Below are positions 33,586 to 45,287 of a stretch of DNA of 64,000 nucleotides, one piece after another; positions within the stretch are counted from its first letter, which is position 1; every line of letters starts with the position of its first letter. Source of the DNA: Plotosus lineatus (Eukaryota > Chordata > Actinopteri > Siluriformes > Plotosidae); the NCBI GenBank assembly GCA_024760905.1, contig CM045735.1, forward strand, positions 28,313,749 to 28,377,748, read 5' to 3'. The notes below the pieces were generated by a model, which searched no databases, had not been told where the DNA came from, and saw only the letters and a list, made by a program, of their open reading frames with translations. The position numbers and the translations under genes were made by a program.

Positions 33586-33621
33586 ACCTTTAAATAATCT
33601 GAGATTTTAGGGATCTGTTTC

Positions 33622-33623
<2 letters not shown>

Positions 33624-33681
<58 letters not shown>
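33624..33681. repeat. (TA)n microsatellite
   Basis: About 29 TA units. Confidence 0.97.
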
Positions 33682-33683
<2 letters not shown>

Positions 33684-33974
33684 CAAAACCTGACAAAATA
33701 AATAACAATATGTATATACAATACAGAAGTGGCGTGACTTGATTGATCTTCTATTAGGGTTTTTAAAATATTACTCTGAATTTCCTTGAGCTTATGTGAT
33801 GGACTGGTTGAGAGATAGAATGGAATGATGCAAGGAAGGAAGAGTCAATCAATGTAGCAATTTATTTGAATGAAATAAGGTCCAGCCTGTCTCGAAATGG
33901 GTGGTTACAGAGCCCAAGCTATGCATTGAGTTTAGCCTCACTATATCTAGTTGGTATCTCTACACCTCGCGCAT

Positions 33975-35176
33975 CAGCTCAGGCTCCTTCCCTGCCAGAG
34001 AAGTGACATTCCATGTCCCAAGAGTCAGAATCAGTAACTGAGGATCGGTCTGACAGAAATCATGCTTTCGGCTGCCACCCAACTCACTTCTTGGAGGGGA
34101 CATGGGAGTTTAACCAATCTGTCCACATGTATTATGTGCATTTGGAGAAGGTTTTCGACCGTATCCCGGCATGCTCCGTGAGTACGACTTTCTGGACCTG
34201 TTGCTATGGGCCATTCGATCGCTGTATCACCAGAGCCAGAGCTTGGTCCACATTGGTAACAACAGGTCGAATTCGTTTCCGATGAGGGTTGGAGTCTGCC
34301 AAGGCTGTCCTTTGTCACCAATTCTGTTCCTAATTTTTATGGACTGAATTTCTGGGCGCAGCCGAGGCATTGAGGGGTTCTGGTTGGTGGCCATCAGATC
34401 TCGTCTCTGCTTTCTGAATATGATGTTGTCCTTTTGGCTTTATCAAGCCGGGACCTCCAGCTCTCATTGGAGCGATTCGCAGTTGAGTGCGAAGCGGCCG
34501 GGATGAAAATCAGCATCTTCAAGTCCGACGCCATGGTTCTCAGTCGGACAAAGGTGGAATGCACCCTCCGGGTTGAGAATGAGGTCCTGCCGTGAGTGAG
34601 GGAAGGATGGAGCGAGAGATCAACAGATGGATCGCTGCAGCCTCTGCTGTTAAACGGAGCCTGTACAGGTCTGTCGTTTGTGAAGGAGCTGAGCCACAAG
34701 GCAAAGCTCTCAATTTACCAGTCGATCTACCTTCCAACACTTACTTATGGTCACGAGCTTTGGGTAGTGACCGAAAGAACAAGGTTGCGGATACAAGCGG
34801 ATGAAATGAGCTTCCTTCGCCGGGTGGCGGGGCTCTCCCTTAGAGATAGGGTGAGAAGCTCTGCCATCCGGGGTGAGCTCGGAGTAGACCCGCTGCTCCT
34901 CCGCATTGAGAGGGGCCAGTTGAGGTAGCTTGGGCATCTGGTCAAAATGCCTCCTTGAACGCCTCCCTGTTGTGGTGTTTCAGGCATGTCCAACCGGGAA
35001 GAGACCCCGGGGTCGACCTAGAACATGCTGGAGGGACTATGTCTCTCAGCTTGTCTGGGAACGCCTCGGTGTCGCCCCGGAAGATCTGGAGGAAGTGGCT
35101 TGGAAGAGGGATGTCTGGACCTCTTTGCTTAACTTGCTGCCCCCACAACCTGACCCCGGATTAAGCAGAAGATGAG
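33975..35176 (+). mobile_element. LINE-2 copy 2 (RT to 3' end)
   Basis: The most complete LINE-2 in the window. Plus-strand coding pieces are VHMYYVHLEKVFDRIPACS (motif A region), RVGVCQGCPLSPILFLIFMD, SKSDAMVLS-like FKSDAMVLSR, LSHKAKLSIYQSIYLPTLTY, GHELWVVTERTRLRIQADEM, SFLRRVAGLSLRDRVRSSAI, LGVDPLLLRIERGQLR and WERLGVAPEDLEEVAWKRDV. The QGCPLSPILF and HELW...L blocks are standard non-LTR RT and thumb features. The expected FADD reads NMMLS, so the catalytic site is lost. It ends CCCGGATTAAGCAGAAGATG, which resembles the tail of SINE-A2 and SINE-B. Multiple frameshifts. The 5' limit is uncertain. Confidence 0.88.
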
Positions 35177-35704
35177 ATTCATCGATATCCACCTCTCTTC
35201 TGGGACATAATGATAAATTATACCACAGAGTTGTTAAATTCTCAACCCTTAAAGTAAAAAGAAAGGCAAGCCTTTAAGATCTATCGTTTCACTCTTGTGA
35301 GAATGCAAAATTAAGAGATTAGGACATAAATTCATCAATTTAGATAAGACAAGTTAATATGGGAATAATAATAGAATACAGATATTAAACTGTCAAATCA
35401 GATATGAACTAGTGAATAAAATGAAACTAGGCACGAATACTAATTGTACACACTTAAATTCACACATCAAACAAGAGTCTCAACATACATATGACAGAAT
35501 GAATATTGCACCATGTAGTCATGGGCAAATTACCTCGGTACTGCTAACAAAAATGAGGTTTGATGACGTGATTTTCTCTGCCTAGCTTTGCATTACGGGT
35601 AGCCCCCTATGTTTGGAGTTGTTGTCCATTATTTATTTCTACATGTGAAAAGGTTCATGAAACAGCACGTTATTTTAGAAACAGATAAACTATGAATTTA
35701 TGTC

Positions 35705-35937
35705 CACCCCTTGCTTGTGTGGGTTTCCTGCAGGTATTCCAGTTTCCTCTCATTCAAAAAGCATGAAAAGTATGCAAGTTGACTGCCAAGTTGGTTGTGA
35801 GAGTGAGTACGAATGGTTGTGTGTGTGTGTGTTAACCCTGTGCCGTTCGGGAGAGCTTTTCAGGGTGTGCCATGCCTTAACCAGAGTCAGCCAAAATAGA
35901 AGCCAACCTCCCTGTGACCATAATTAGGATTAAGCAG
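35705..35937 (+). mobile_element. SINE-B fragment
   Basis: GTGTGGGTTTCCTGCAGGTA, then GTTGGTTGTGAGAGTGAGTA, CAGGGTGTGCCATGCC and CATAATTAGGATTAAGCAG. The tRNA head is missing. Confidence 0.75.
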
Positions 35938-35940
35938 ATA

Positions 35941-35941
35941 T

Positions 35942-35988
<47 letters not shown>
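35941..35988. repeat. (GAT)n microsatellite
   Basis: Sixteen GAT units directly follow the SINE-B tail, so they are probably its expanded 3' repeat. Confidence 0.95.
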
Positions 35989-36727
35989 CATTTAATTTTC
36001 TTTTACGGTGCCGATTAAATTTCTTCATAGGACTTCTTCATTGAAATAGCAAATTTGATTGGTCATGCAGTGTGCAATATTTTTATTTATTATAAATAGT
36101 CAGTTCTGATTGGTCAATTACCTGTATAGTTATTGTCTTTACAAAAGGCCATTGCTGAGTACAGCAGACCGTTGCTATGAAACACATCTTTACTGGAAGC
36201 AAATAAATTAATTTTTAAACCAATATTTTGTAGACAGCTAAATAATAAACAGGATAATGTACAGCAAGCCAGTTTTTATCCCAAAATAATTCTGGACAGG
36301 GGATCTGGACTTGGTGATCATTTCAGGATTCATGTCTTTTCATGTGTTAAATGGCAAACAGAAGGACAGAGGAGGCACTTTACGTGTAGGTCCTTTAGCG
36401 GGTCATTAAGGGGCTCATAAACGCGCTGCAAGCACAATGAAGCACACAGCAATCAATCTGTTCTCTACAGTCCTCTGCATGCACATACATGATCTTCAGC
36501 TCTCTCAATCCAGTGTGTTTTAGCCTCCCAGTGTTTGGCTTATTTTTTTTTGGATTTATTTTCAGCTCTTACCTTTAGTTGTTAATATGAATACCTGAAT
36601 TACAAATAAAATTAGTTTCTGTTCTGCACCCTTGCTTCTGTCCATCACTCCAGACACACACTGGTGTGTCAAAGGATACCAGCCAGCATTTTGTACTTTA
36701 TTACTTAGTTATTACATGGATTTATAG

Positions 36728-36804
36728 ACAGTTAAACATTTTACATAGGATATTGATTTACACATGTTTTTGTTATTAATATCCTATGTCAGATATTTAA
36801 CTGT
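36728..36804. repeat. imperfect inverted repeat (hairpin)
   Basis: The left arm ACAGTTAAACATTTTACATA + GGATATT (36728-36754) pairs with the right arm 36778-36804, 24 of 27 positions, with a 23-bp loop. Weaker pairing extends outward by about 15 bp. It may be a small foldback element. Confidence 0.7.
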
Positions 36805-37303
36805 TTGTATATGTAATGTTGCAATAAGTTTAATAATTTACAGAGAGATGGCTGTTAATGAAAAAAACCCTTCAGGCTGATTTAAGACTGCTCCTCCTCA
36901 TATCAGGGTTTATTTCATAATAATGCCTGACTTGCTTGTACATGATCCCTCTTATAACACCACTTTATTGGTATTTAAGATTAATCTTAAAGTGCAAGTC
37001 ATAATATGATATTATTTCTAGAACAACAGGACAAGAAAGTGTTGGAGACAGAAGAGTTCATACTGGTTTCTGGTTTGTTGGAGGCAGGGATTTTAGGGTA
37101 AGCCTGTTTCTCAAACCGAAACAATCTGCAGTATGTCACTAATAAATAAATTAAACACATCTAGTCCTTCACAAATCGTTGTGGTGGAAGTTGAATAACA
37201 TTCTCCAGTCCACGCTGAGGTATAAAAAGAACGATACTCTAGAGGAAACATGCTGCTTCATTCCACTTTATATTTATTTTCCCTTTTATTGTTATTTCAT
37301 TTG

Positions 37304-37645
37304 GGGGCAGTAGTGGTCTAGTGGATAGGGCGCAGGATCACTTATCCTAAGGTTGGGGGTTCGAGTCCCTACAAGGTTGTCACTGTCCCCCCAGTGCAGC
37401 TAACTGGGTTATCAAAGGCAGGCCATGTCTTTCACTGTCTATGGTGAGAGGTATGTAAAAGAACCATTGCTGACTTTTGTAAAGAGTAGCTGCAAAGCCG
37501 TCAGCGTGTTTCTGTCCCTTGCTAAAGGGTTGTGACAGGAAGGGCATCCGACGTAAAAACCCATGCCAAATCAAATGTGCGAATCAGATGATTCGCTGTG
37601 GCGACTCTCGAGAATGGGGGAAAGCCGAAAAGAGAAGAAAAGAAG
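37304..37645 (+). mobile_element. SINE-A, best full-length copy
   Basis: The tRNA-like head has A box TGGTCTAGTGG (37314-37324) and a perfect B box GGTTCGAGTCC (37358-37368), so it should be a pol III transcript. The head is close to tRNA-Glu/Asp types. Then comes a body of ~150 bp (AACTGGGTTATCAAAGGCAG, GTATGTAAAAGAACCATTGC). Next is a LINE-1r 5'-leader piece (37524-37584, including a 22-base block identical to 27509-27530), and last a LINE-1r 3'-terminal piece (37585-37645, matching 30471-30528). Target duplication ATTGTTATTTCATTTG / ATTGTCATTTCATTTG at 37288-37303 and 37646-37661 (16 bp, one mismatch). Confidence 0.95.
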
Positions 37646-37726
37646 ATTGTCATTTCATTTGACAAGCAGTTTTAAGAGGGTTTCAGTTTAGGAACCAGAC
37701 TTTCAGATTTCTTTTTGTTCGTATAA

Positions 37727-38060
37727 TTTATATTTACATTTACAGCATTTAGCAGACACTCTTATCCAGTGTGACTGACAGTTATCATGAGACTGCATGC
37801 AAAATGCAGTGCAGGTCAGATTACAATTCACCTCCTATTCTTTCTCTTTTTGTCCCTCACCCGAATGACAAAGTGCACCAACGCAATGTATATATCAGAA
37901 TGTACCATTCTGTGCCATAAAGTATACTTTTTTTTTAATACAATTGAGCAATTGACAGTAAAGGGTCTTGTTCAAGGTCCCAATAGGTTGGCACTGGGCT
38001 TGAACCCCTGACCTTTTGGCTCAGAAGCCTTTCGCCTTAACTGGTGAGCCACCACTGCCC
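37727..38060 (-). mobile_element. SINE-F
   Basis: On plus it begins TTATATTTACATTTACAGCA followed by TTTAGCAGACACTCTTATCC, the well-known 3' tail of a teleost SINE. It ends with a minus-strand tRNA-like head (TTGAACCCCTGACCTTTTGG is the B-box side; GTGAGCCACCACTGCCC is the start). The 46905 copy is the same family on plus. Confidence 0.75.
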
Positions 38061-38449
38061 ACTTACTCAGCTTGTCTTTTTTTGCAACATAAAATTCCTT
38101 TTCCATCAACAGTGACACTGAAATTTTTATTGCCATTGATCTACCTTACTGGACTGACCACCTCCTAGCTCCTATTCTTCAGCATGTGTGGATATGTGCA
38201 CGAAACACCACCGTGACTATGCCTGGAAGCTGTAAGGTGTAGTCGGCACACGTTCAGACACAGGTAAATTCTGTCCAGCAGAAGCATGAAAATACTGACT
38301 TTATTTCTGGACAAGTAAAAAATAAACAACTGACACCATCACGTATGCAAGCTGTGTATGGTTAGTCGCAATTATTATTTTCTTTTAATTAAGTTAGTTA
38401 TTATTTATAAATACATATATATTTTTATGTGACCACTTACCTTAGCAGG

Positions 38450-38672
38450 TTTGTGCTAAGGCTGGAGACCATCTCAGTCCACTTTGGATGAAGGTGGGGC
38501 TTGCCTTAAATAGCTCCCCAGGTCTGAGTGTTAATGGATGTGTGTTGGCCCTACTATAGTTTGGTGAGCTGTTCAGGGTGTATCCCTGCTTTGCCCACTG
38601 TCGACTGAGATAGGTGGCAACCTCGCTGCAACCCTAATAGGATTAAGCAGTTCATGCAACTGAGTGAGTGAG
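38450..38672. mobile_element. SINE-B fragments in inverted arrangement
   Basis: 38450-38525 is minus-like (GGAGACCATCTCAGTCCACT). 38526-38672 is plus-like (GTGAGCTGTTCAGGGTGTAT, TGCAACCCTAATAGGATTAA). Confidence 0.65.
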
Positions 38673-39183
38673 TGATTACACTGGGTCAGTTTTAAGCCTG
38701 CAGATGGTAATACAAATACAGTATTCTGGACTCAATATTTTAAGCAATTATTTATAAACATTCTGTTAATAAATAACCCCAAAGAGTTATTCAGAATGAT
38801 GGCTTCCTCCCTCCATGTGACAAACATCAAAAGAAAATGCTACAATAAAAGGGTGGATTTCCACATAGACTAAGCAATCATTTGGCGTACTCTGTAATGC
38901 ACATCAATGACTTTCCGTCCAGGCATAGTGATGGACATATGGCTAATCCAGTAACCCCGATCGTTGATTTTTACCAAGGTAGAGTTAGCAACATCATTAG
39001 CCGGCATGGCTAATTATACATTTCTCACCGTCTGACATCACTAAGAGCTTAAATCTGATAATAAGGTATGCCTGCCTGTATACATCTGATTACTGAAACC
39101 ACCATTTTATCCGCATTTACATCTGCCTTCATCTCTGCTAGAAAGCCATGTGACCCCAATTATTCATATTGTGAACTGTCAGT

Positions 39184-39184
39184 T

Positions 39185-39217
<33 letters not shown>

Positions 39218-39240
39218 GTCATCATCATCTTCTTCTTCCA
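39184..39240. repeat. (ATC)n microsatellite
   Basis: About 15 ATC/CTT units abut the 3' end of the minus LINE-2 fragment, in the position of that LINE's tail repeat. Confidence 0.93.
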
Positions 39241-39590
39241 CTTAATCTGGGGTCAGGTCGCGGGGCAGAAACCTAAGCAGAGAGGTCTTGACATCCCTCT
39301 CCCCAGCCATTTCCACCAGTTCTTCCAGGGAGACACTGAGGTGTTCCCAGACAAGCTGAGAGACATAGTCCCTCCAGTGTGTTCTAGGTTGACCCTAGGG
39401 TCTCTTCCTGGTTGGACATGCACAAAACACCACACCAGGAAGGCATTCGGGAGGCATTCTGACCAGATGCCCGAGCCACCTCAACTGGCCCCTCTCAATG
39501 CGGAGCAGCAGCGGATCTACTCCAAGGTCTCTCCAGATGGTAGAGTTTCTCACCTTATCTCTAAGGGAGAACCCCTCCACCAAAGTGTGG
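39241..39590 (-). mobile_element. LINE-2 copy 3, 3' end fragment
   Basis: The minus strand encodes FSLRDKVRNSTIWRDLGVDP, LLLRIERGQLRWLGHLVRMP and LSGNTSVSPWKNWWKWLGRG (in shifted frames). It matches 34830-35176 of copy 2 and ends CCTGACCCCAGATTAAG. Confidence 0.88.
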
Positions 39591-40265
39591 TACTGTTAAA
39601 GTTAACATGCAATAGAAGGTTTGTTGTCTGTCAAAACGAGTCCCCTCTTCAACATTGATGTTTTTCCATAAAATGGGAGGTCCAACGTATATGCCTGCAT
39701 TTTCAAAATGAAAAATTAGAAGGCCTTATCCAAATAGATAAGCTCATTTTAATAAGTAAGAATTTGAAGTTGATTTTTAGTTCCTGTGAAAAGTATATGT
39801 ACACCTTGCCTGTAAAACTGCCGTATCCGAAACTGATACACTGTTTTCATGGCAGATGTTTGTGTATAAATAGCACATGCTTGTATTAACAGAACTGCTA
39901 CAACCCTTGGCAAAAACTGTGGAATCACCAGTCTCAGAGGATGTTCACTCAGTTGTTTAATTTTACATAAAAAAGCAGATCACAGACATGACACAAAACT
40001 AAAGTAATTTCAAATGGCAATTTTCTGGCTTTAAGAAACACTAAAAGAAATCAAGAAAAAATGCGGTAGTCAGTAACAGTTACTTTTTTTAGACCAAGCA
40101 CTGGGGAATAAATTATGGAATCACTCAATTTTGAAGAAAAAATGTGAAATCACCCTGTAAATTTCCATTCCTAAAACTAACACCTGCATCAGATTAGATC
40201 TGCTCGTTCATCTGCAGTTAAACAGGAATGATCACACCTTGGAGAGCTGTGGACTGACATGAATC

Positions 40266-40914
40266 ATGGCTCCAACACAAGAGATGTCAATTGAAACAAA
40301 GGAGAGGATTATCAAACTTCTTAAAGATGGTAAATCATTACGCACTGTTGCAAAAGATGTTGGTTGTTCACAGTCAGCGGTATCTAAAATCTGGACCAAG
40401 TACAAACAACAAAGGTTATTAAAGGCAAGCATACCGGTAGACCAAGGAAGACATCAAAGCTTCAAGACAGAAAACTTAAAGCAATACAGTCGGCCCCCAA
40501 TTTACGAAGACCCCTTTGTACGAAATCCCTGGATTACGAAAAACATTTTCTTGAGTTTCCGTCCCCGAAATACGAAACAACCCCCTCTTACGAAAAGAAA
40601 TTCAAAATTCAAACATGCCAATCAAAATTTCACAGGACGCACGAGTTGCTCTCTCATTGGCTCTCTCTCAACATCCCGCCCCGCTGGCCTCCCAGATAGA
40701 GACAGAAGGAAGCTTCACTCTTTAGTTTTTAGTTTAGTTTTTAAAGTTGTTTAATTCAGTAAATGTTTAATAAATGTGGGTGAATTTGAGCTCATCTGGC
40801 ATCCCAATTCCTCAGGGAATCAAATTAAAGTTGAGTTTATCAAGCAGGAAATGCGCTTTGAATTCCATGTCTTGTGGGCGTGGCCCGCAGCATGAGATAG
40901 AGAGAGGGGGGGAG

Positions 40915-40972
<58 letters not shown>

Positions 40973-42033
40973 GTGTGTTAATAAAAATGTTTAATAATGG
41001 TTTAATTAATAAATATGGTAATAAAATGGTTTAATGGTTTAATAAATAATTTTTTTTTTACTTTTAACATATATTTCATACAAAATTGGTGTACTTTTAT
41101 CATTTTTAAAGGGTTTATGGGGTTTATCCAGTCCAAGGACTGGAGACTTGGAACGAATTAGGCGTTTAACATGTAAGATGCGACCCCTACTTACGAAATC
41201 CCCGCAATACGAAAATGGCTCTGGAATAGATTAATTTCGTAAATTGGGGGCGACTGTATGTCTTGAAAACAGAAAATGTACAGCAAAACAAATGAGGAAC
41301 AAATGTGAGGAAACTGGAGTCAACGTCTTTGACCAAACTGTAAGACAACGCTTAAAGGCTAAACAAAAGCCATCAGTAACACCTAAACAGAAAAAAACAA
41401 GTTTACAATGGGCTAAGGTAAATCAATCATGGACTGTAGATGACTGGATGAAAGTCATATTCAGTGATGAATTGCGAATCAGCACTGGGCAAGGTGATGA
41501 TGCTGGAACTTTTGTTTGATGCCGTTCCAATGAGACTTATGAAGACAACTGCCTGAAGAAAACATGCAAATTTCCACAGTCATTGATGATATGGAGCTTC
41601 ATGTCAGGTAAAGGCACTGGAGAGATGGCTGTCATTACATCTTCAATAAATGCACAAGTTTACGTTGAAATTTTGGACACTTTTCCGATCCCATCAATTG
41701 AAAGGATGTTTGGGAATGATGAAATGATATTCCAAGATGATAATGTATCTTGCCATAGAACAAAAACTGTTAAAACATTCCTTGAAGAAAGTCACATAAG
41801 GTCAATGTAATGGCCTGCAAATAGTCCAGATCTAAATCCAATTGAAAATCTGTGTGGGAAGTTGAAGAAAATGGACCTTGATAAGGCTCCAACCTGCAAA
41901 GCTAATCTGGCAAAAACAATCAGAGAAATATGGAGTCAGATTGATGAAGAATATTGTTTGCCACTCATTATGTCCATGCCTCTGACACTGTGAGCTGTTA
42001 TAAAAGCCAGAGGTGGTGCAACAAAGTTCTAAT
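40266..42033 (+). pseudogene. Tc1 transposase (T2), disrupted
   Basis: The N-terminus MAPTQEMSIETKERIIKLLK and TVAKDVGCSQSAVSKIWTKY is a paired-like HTH. The MITE interrupts at 40485-41258. The frame resumes CLENRKCTAKQM, SLQWAKVNQSWTVDDWMKVI and FSDELRIS, the first catalytic Asp. After a TGA at 41518-41520 come MIWSFMSGKGTGEMAV, IFQDDNVSCHRTKTVKTFLE (second Asp) and, after a TAA at about 41808, PANSPDLNPIENLCGKLKKM (third acidic residue, Glu). It ends GGATKF at TAA 42031-42033. Defects: the insertion, several internal stops and QDDN for the usual QxDNxPxH. Cut-and-paste enzyme, inactive. Confidence 0.88.
40487..41256. mobile_element. Pogo/Tigger-like MITE, family 3, nested in Tc1 T2
   Basis: TA at 40485-40486 and 41257-41258. 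The left end is CAGTCGGCCCCCAATTTACG and the right end (minus) is CAGTCGCCCCCAATTTACGA. Inside the ends, repeated TTACGAAA / TACGAAA phrases alternate on both arms. A purine repeat (GAGA)n lies at 40900-40972. No transposase remains. The ORF at 40774-41034 is a repeat translation. Confidence 0.92.
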
Positions 42034-43437
42034 GGTGTGTTGAGGTGTTCTTTTTTTTTTTTTTTTTTTTTAATGATTCCATAATTTTTTACTCAAAATT
42101 GAGTGATTCCATAATTTATTCCCTTGTTTGGTGTCAAAAAAGTAACTGTTACTGACTACCACATTTTTTTAAATTTAAATTTATTATTTTTTTTTTTTTT
42201 AATTGTATTGTATTTTTTTTACCACATTTTTCTTGATTTCTTTTAGTGTTTCTTAAAGCCAGAAAGTTGCCATTTGAAATGACTTTAGTTTTGTGTCAAG
42301 TCTGTAATCTGCTTTTTTTCCCCTGCAAAATTAAACAACTGAATGAACAACCTCCAAGACTGGTGATTCCATAATTTTTGCCAGGGGTTGTAGCACTGGT
42401 TCGTTTTGTTATAATGGTGCCTTTCACGTTAGCAAAGGAGTAGTGTGTACTTGCTTCGCGCTTGTGGATATGCCCTACATTCAATCTGCTACAAGAGCTG
42501 ATCTTGAATCCACATCGAAAAGTAGTCTTAGATCAGCAAAAATGGGCACAGACATCCAAAACCCACATTGCCCCAGACTTATCTAAAGTTTCTAATGACA
42601 GGAAGCACTCATGCAGTGTAACAGTTCAAACAGTCCCACTGGGAAACAAAGTATGTGACATTTACACTGACATTAATGGGGCTGAATTTGGTAAAAGCTT
42701 TTGGGACCTGCAGTAAGACTTTCTGAGACGAGCACACCATGTGAGCAGTGATAAATACACAGATTAGTAGTTTGCGTTATTCCACATCTAGGCACAGTCT
42801 CGACAAGTGTTGTTACAGAGAGCGTATTATATAAATAAGAGACACTAAAACTAAAAATTATCTTTTTGTATTCTAAATTACAGTTCCTGAAATCTTTCAT
42901 TTTCTTCTGGAACCCTCTGTGATACTTCCAAATCCTTCCACACTCTTCCAGTCGGGGAAACCCTGACATCTGTGCTAAGTGCTCTTCCTAAGCCACTGTA
43001 CGATTTTGGGCTGTTCCAGATGAAAGATGACCAGCATTATACAATCATGGTGATTTCTTTGATCATGGCAGTCAATCTCTTGTGACCAAATGTAGCCTGC
43101 AATATTTTTTTAACAGTGTCAGAAGAGTGTCAGACATTCAGGATGATCATCACACAGTGTGAGCTGCTACGACCTATGTCTACTAACTAGCCAATAAAAA
43201 TACAACACGAAATGAATATACACATCAATGCAACGTAGCACACAAACCCCACATAGAATGATGGTGATGGCTCTGTTCTTCTAATTCGAAGATAGTGAAG
43301 AGTTATTTCTCCTCGCCTGCGCTGAGTATTTTTGTATAGCGCGAGACAGTTCGCGCTGGCTGATCCCCGCTCTCTAGGCCTAGGTCCCTTCCCCGGTGGC
43401 TCAGCTGGCTGAGACGGCTGTGGTGGTTCCTAGACTG

Positions 43438-43656
43438 ACAGAAACACGCTGATGGCTTTGCAGCCTACTCTATACGAAAGTCAGCAATGATTCTTTTACA
43501 TGCCTCTCACCATAGACAGTGAGAGATATGGCCCGCCTTTGATAACCCAGTTAGTTGCACTGGGGGAACAGTGACAACCCTGTGGGGACTCGAACCCCCA
43601 ACCTTAGGATCAGCGATCCTGCGCCCTAACCACTAGACCACCACTGCCACCCCACG
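43438..43656 (-). mobile_element. SINE-A/A2 head and body, 3' truncated
   Basis: Plus reads ACAGAAACACGCTGATGGCT to the head with minus B box GGACTCGAACCCCCAACC and CTAGACCACCACTGCC. The LINE-derived tail is missing, so A and A2 cannot be told apart except by GACAGAAACACGCTG, which favours SINE-A. Confidence 0.85.
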
Positions 43657-43955
43657 TAGAATAAAGGCACAACAAATGACTCGGGTACGTGGGATAGAAA
43701 TAAAAAAAAAAAAATCACGATGTATCCTCTAACTGTTGTTTCTTTTTTTCAGATGATAAATCACAAATGCACGCTGATGGTTTTTTCATACATGCTAACT
43801 TGTGTTGTAGCCTTCAATTTAACAGGTCTTATCATCCTATAGTATAGCATACCTGTGTTTATGGGTCTGATCACAAAAGTGGTACTGAAATGTGTAATAT
43901 GTGCCTCTGACCTTTTACATTTTCTGCAGATTTAGAAAAAAATAGTTCTTCCCAT

Positions 43956-44298
43956 GTGGCAGTGGTGGCTTAGTGATATAGGGTGCTGGATCGCTAATCC
44001 AAAAGTTGGGGGTTCGAGTCCCATCTCCACAAGGTTGTCACTGTCCCCCCAGTACAGCTAACCGGGTTATCAAAGGCCAGCCATTTCTCTCACTGTCTAT
44101 GGTGTGAGGCATGTAAAAGAACCATTGCTGACTTTAGACAAGAGTAGGCTGCAAAGCAGTCAGCGTGTTTCCGCCCTGCAATGGTCTGCCAAGCTGTCCA
44201 AGATGTACTCTGCCCTTGCTTAGAGTCAGCTGGGATGGGCGCCAGCCTCCCCGTGACCCTAATTAGGATTAAGCGGTTACAGAAAATGAACTGAACTG
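43956..44298 (+). mobile_element. SINE-A2, full length
   Basis: Head GGCAGTGGTGGCTTAGTGAT with a perfect B box GGTTCGAGTCC, body AACCGGGTTATCAAAGG, tail CCTAATTAGGATTAAGCGG and AATGAACTGAACTG. Confidence 0.92.
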
Positions 44299-44589
44299 AA
44301 GTTCTTCCGGTTTTTTAATGTATGAGGCCAATATGCAGTAAAGCCTGGTAGACGCAGGATAATATTACTTAGAGAAGCTGCATCATCAAATTATCAGTAG
44401 GACGACTTCAAAAGTCAGTGTGTAACATGGATCGAATGAATGGCCTTCTATTCGCTAATAATAGCTTTAGATAATAATTGTGTTATTAGTTACACTATGC
44501 CAATTGATAGAACTTGACATGTTCAACTTTTCTTTATTACCTAATGTTAATAAACGCTAATACATCAGTGATTGGTGAGCACAAGATAC

Positions 44590-44806
44590 ACCATGTCTCT
44601 CACTGTGTATGGGGAGAAGCTGTAAAAGAACCATTGCTGACTTTCGTCCAGAGTAGGCTGCATAGCCGTCAGCATGTTTCTGCCCTGCGATGGTCTGGCG
44701 AGCTGTCCAGGGTGTACACTGTCATCGCCCGGAGTCGGCTAGGATGGGCACCAGCCTTCCCGTGACCCTAATCAGGATTAAGCGATTACAGAAAATGGAT
44801 GAATTT
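44590..44806 (+). mobile_element. SINE-A2, 5' truncated
   Basis: From CATGTCTCTCACTGTGTATG to CCCTAATCAGGATTAAGCG and AAAATGGATGAAT. The head is absent. Confidence 0.88.
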
Positions 44807-44918
44807 ATATTTGTTTGTTATAAAAATATGAAAATTAGTTGCATTCATTTATATTCACAGAATGCATAACTACACTAGTAATTCACAGAAGACATAATTA
44901 TCTTTTATTTCACATTAC

Positions 44919-45287
44919 GTTATCTTCCATAAAGTTGTGAAGACTTCCAACTTTTCTTTTACAGCAGGAGGTGTGACGTAGGGACAGACGCCACAGTGGT
45001 TGTAATGCCACTGTGATATTCGCGCTGACTGTGATAAGGTCAATGTGACACACACGTCTGTTGAGATGACCATCTACTATGAAGTACAAGCTCACTGTGA
45101 TGCAGAAAAGAGCCTATAGAAGACAGGAGGACTCTGCTCCTCCTCAGCCCTTATGCGGTGGACCACATCGAACCCTAGACAACTCAGAGACATTGTGAGC
45201 CATTGCTAACGTGTCTGAATAAATTGCTACATTGACAGAGTTTGCCTCATTTGCATATTCAGGATATCCACCCACCAGTACGTCACA
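44919..45287 (+). mobile_element. Ty3/gypsy LTR 1
   Basis: 369 bp matching the LTRs at 56416 and 59971. Shared blocks are TTATCTTCCATAAAGTTGTG, CTTCCAACTTTTCTTTTACA, CTCCTCAGCCCTTATGCG, GAACCCTAGACAACTCAG and AATAAATTGCTACATTGACA (with an AATAAA signal), ending GTACGTCACA. It is followed by TAAATTGA instead of an intact primer site. Confidence 0.8.

Larger units (their letters stand above)
39901..42390 (+). mobile_element. Tc1-like transposon T2, split by a Tigger-like MITE
   Basis: TA pairs are at 39899-39900 and 42391-42392. The left end CAACCCTTGGCAAAAACTGT and right end (minus) CAACCCCTGGCAAAAATTAT start inverted repeats over 200 bp long. Subterminal motifs GGAATCACTCAATTTTGA and CAGTAACAGTTAC occur on both arms. 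The right arm also carries poly-T insertions (42052-42071, 42186-42200). Without the nested MITE the length is about 1.7 kb. Confidence 0.93.

Noticed and set aside
37304..37370. Functional tRNA gene at SINE heads
   Set aside because: A and B boxes are good, but acceptor stem and anticodon stem do not pair and the head continues into SINE body. They are pol III promoters of SINEs.
39068..39658. 196-codon plus-strand ORF
   Set aside because: Runs through (ATC)n and antisense LINE-2 sequence.
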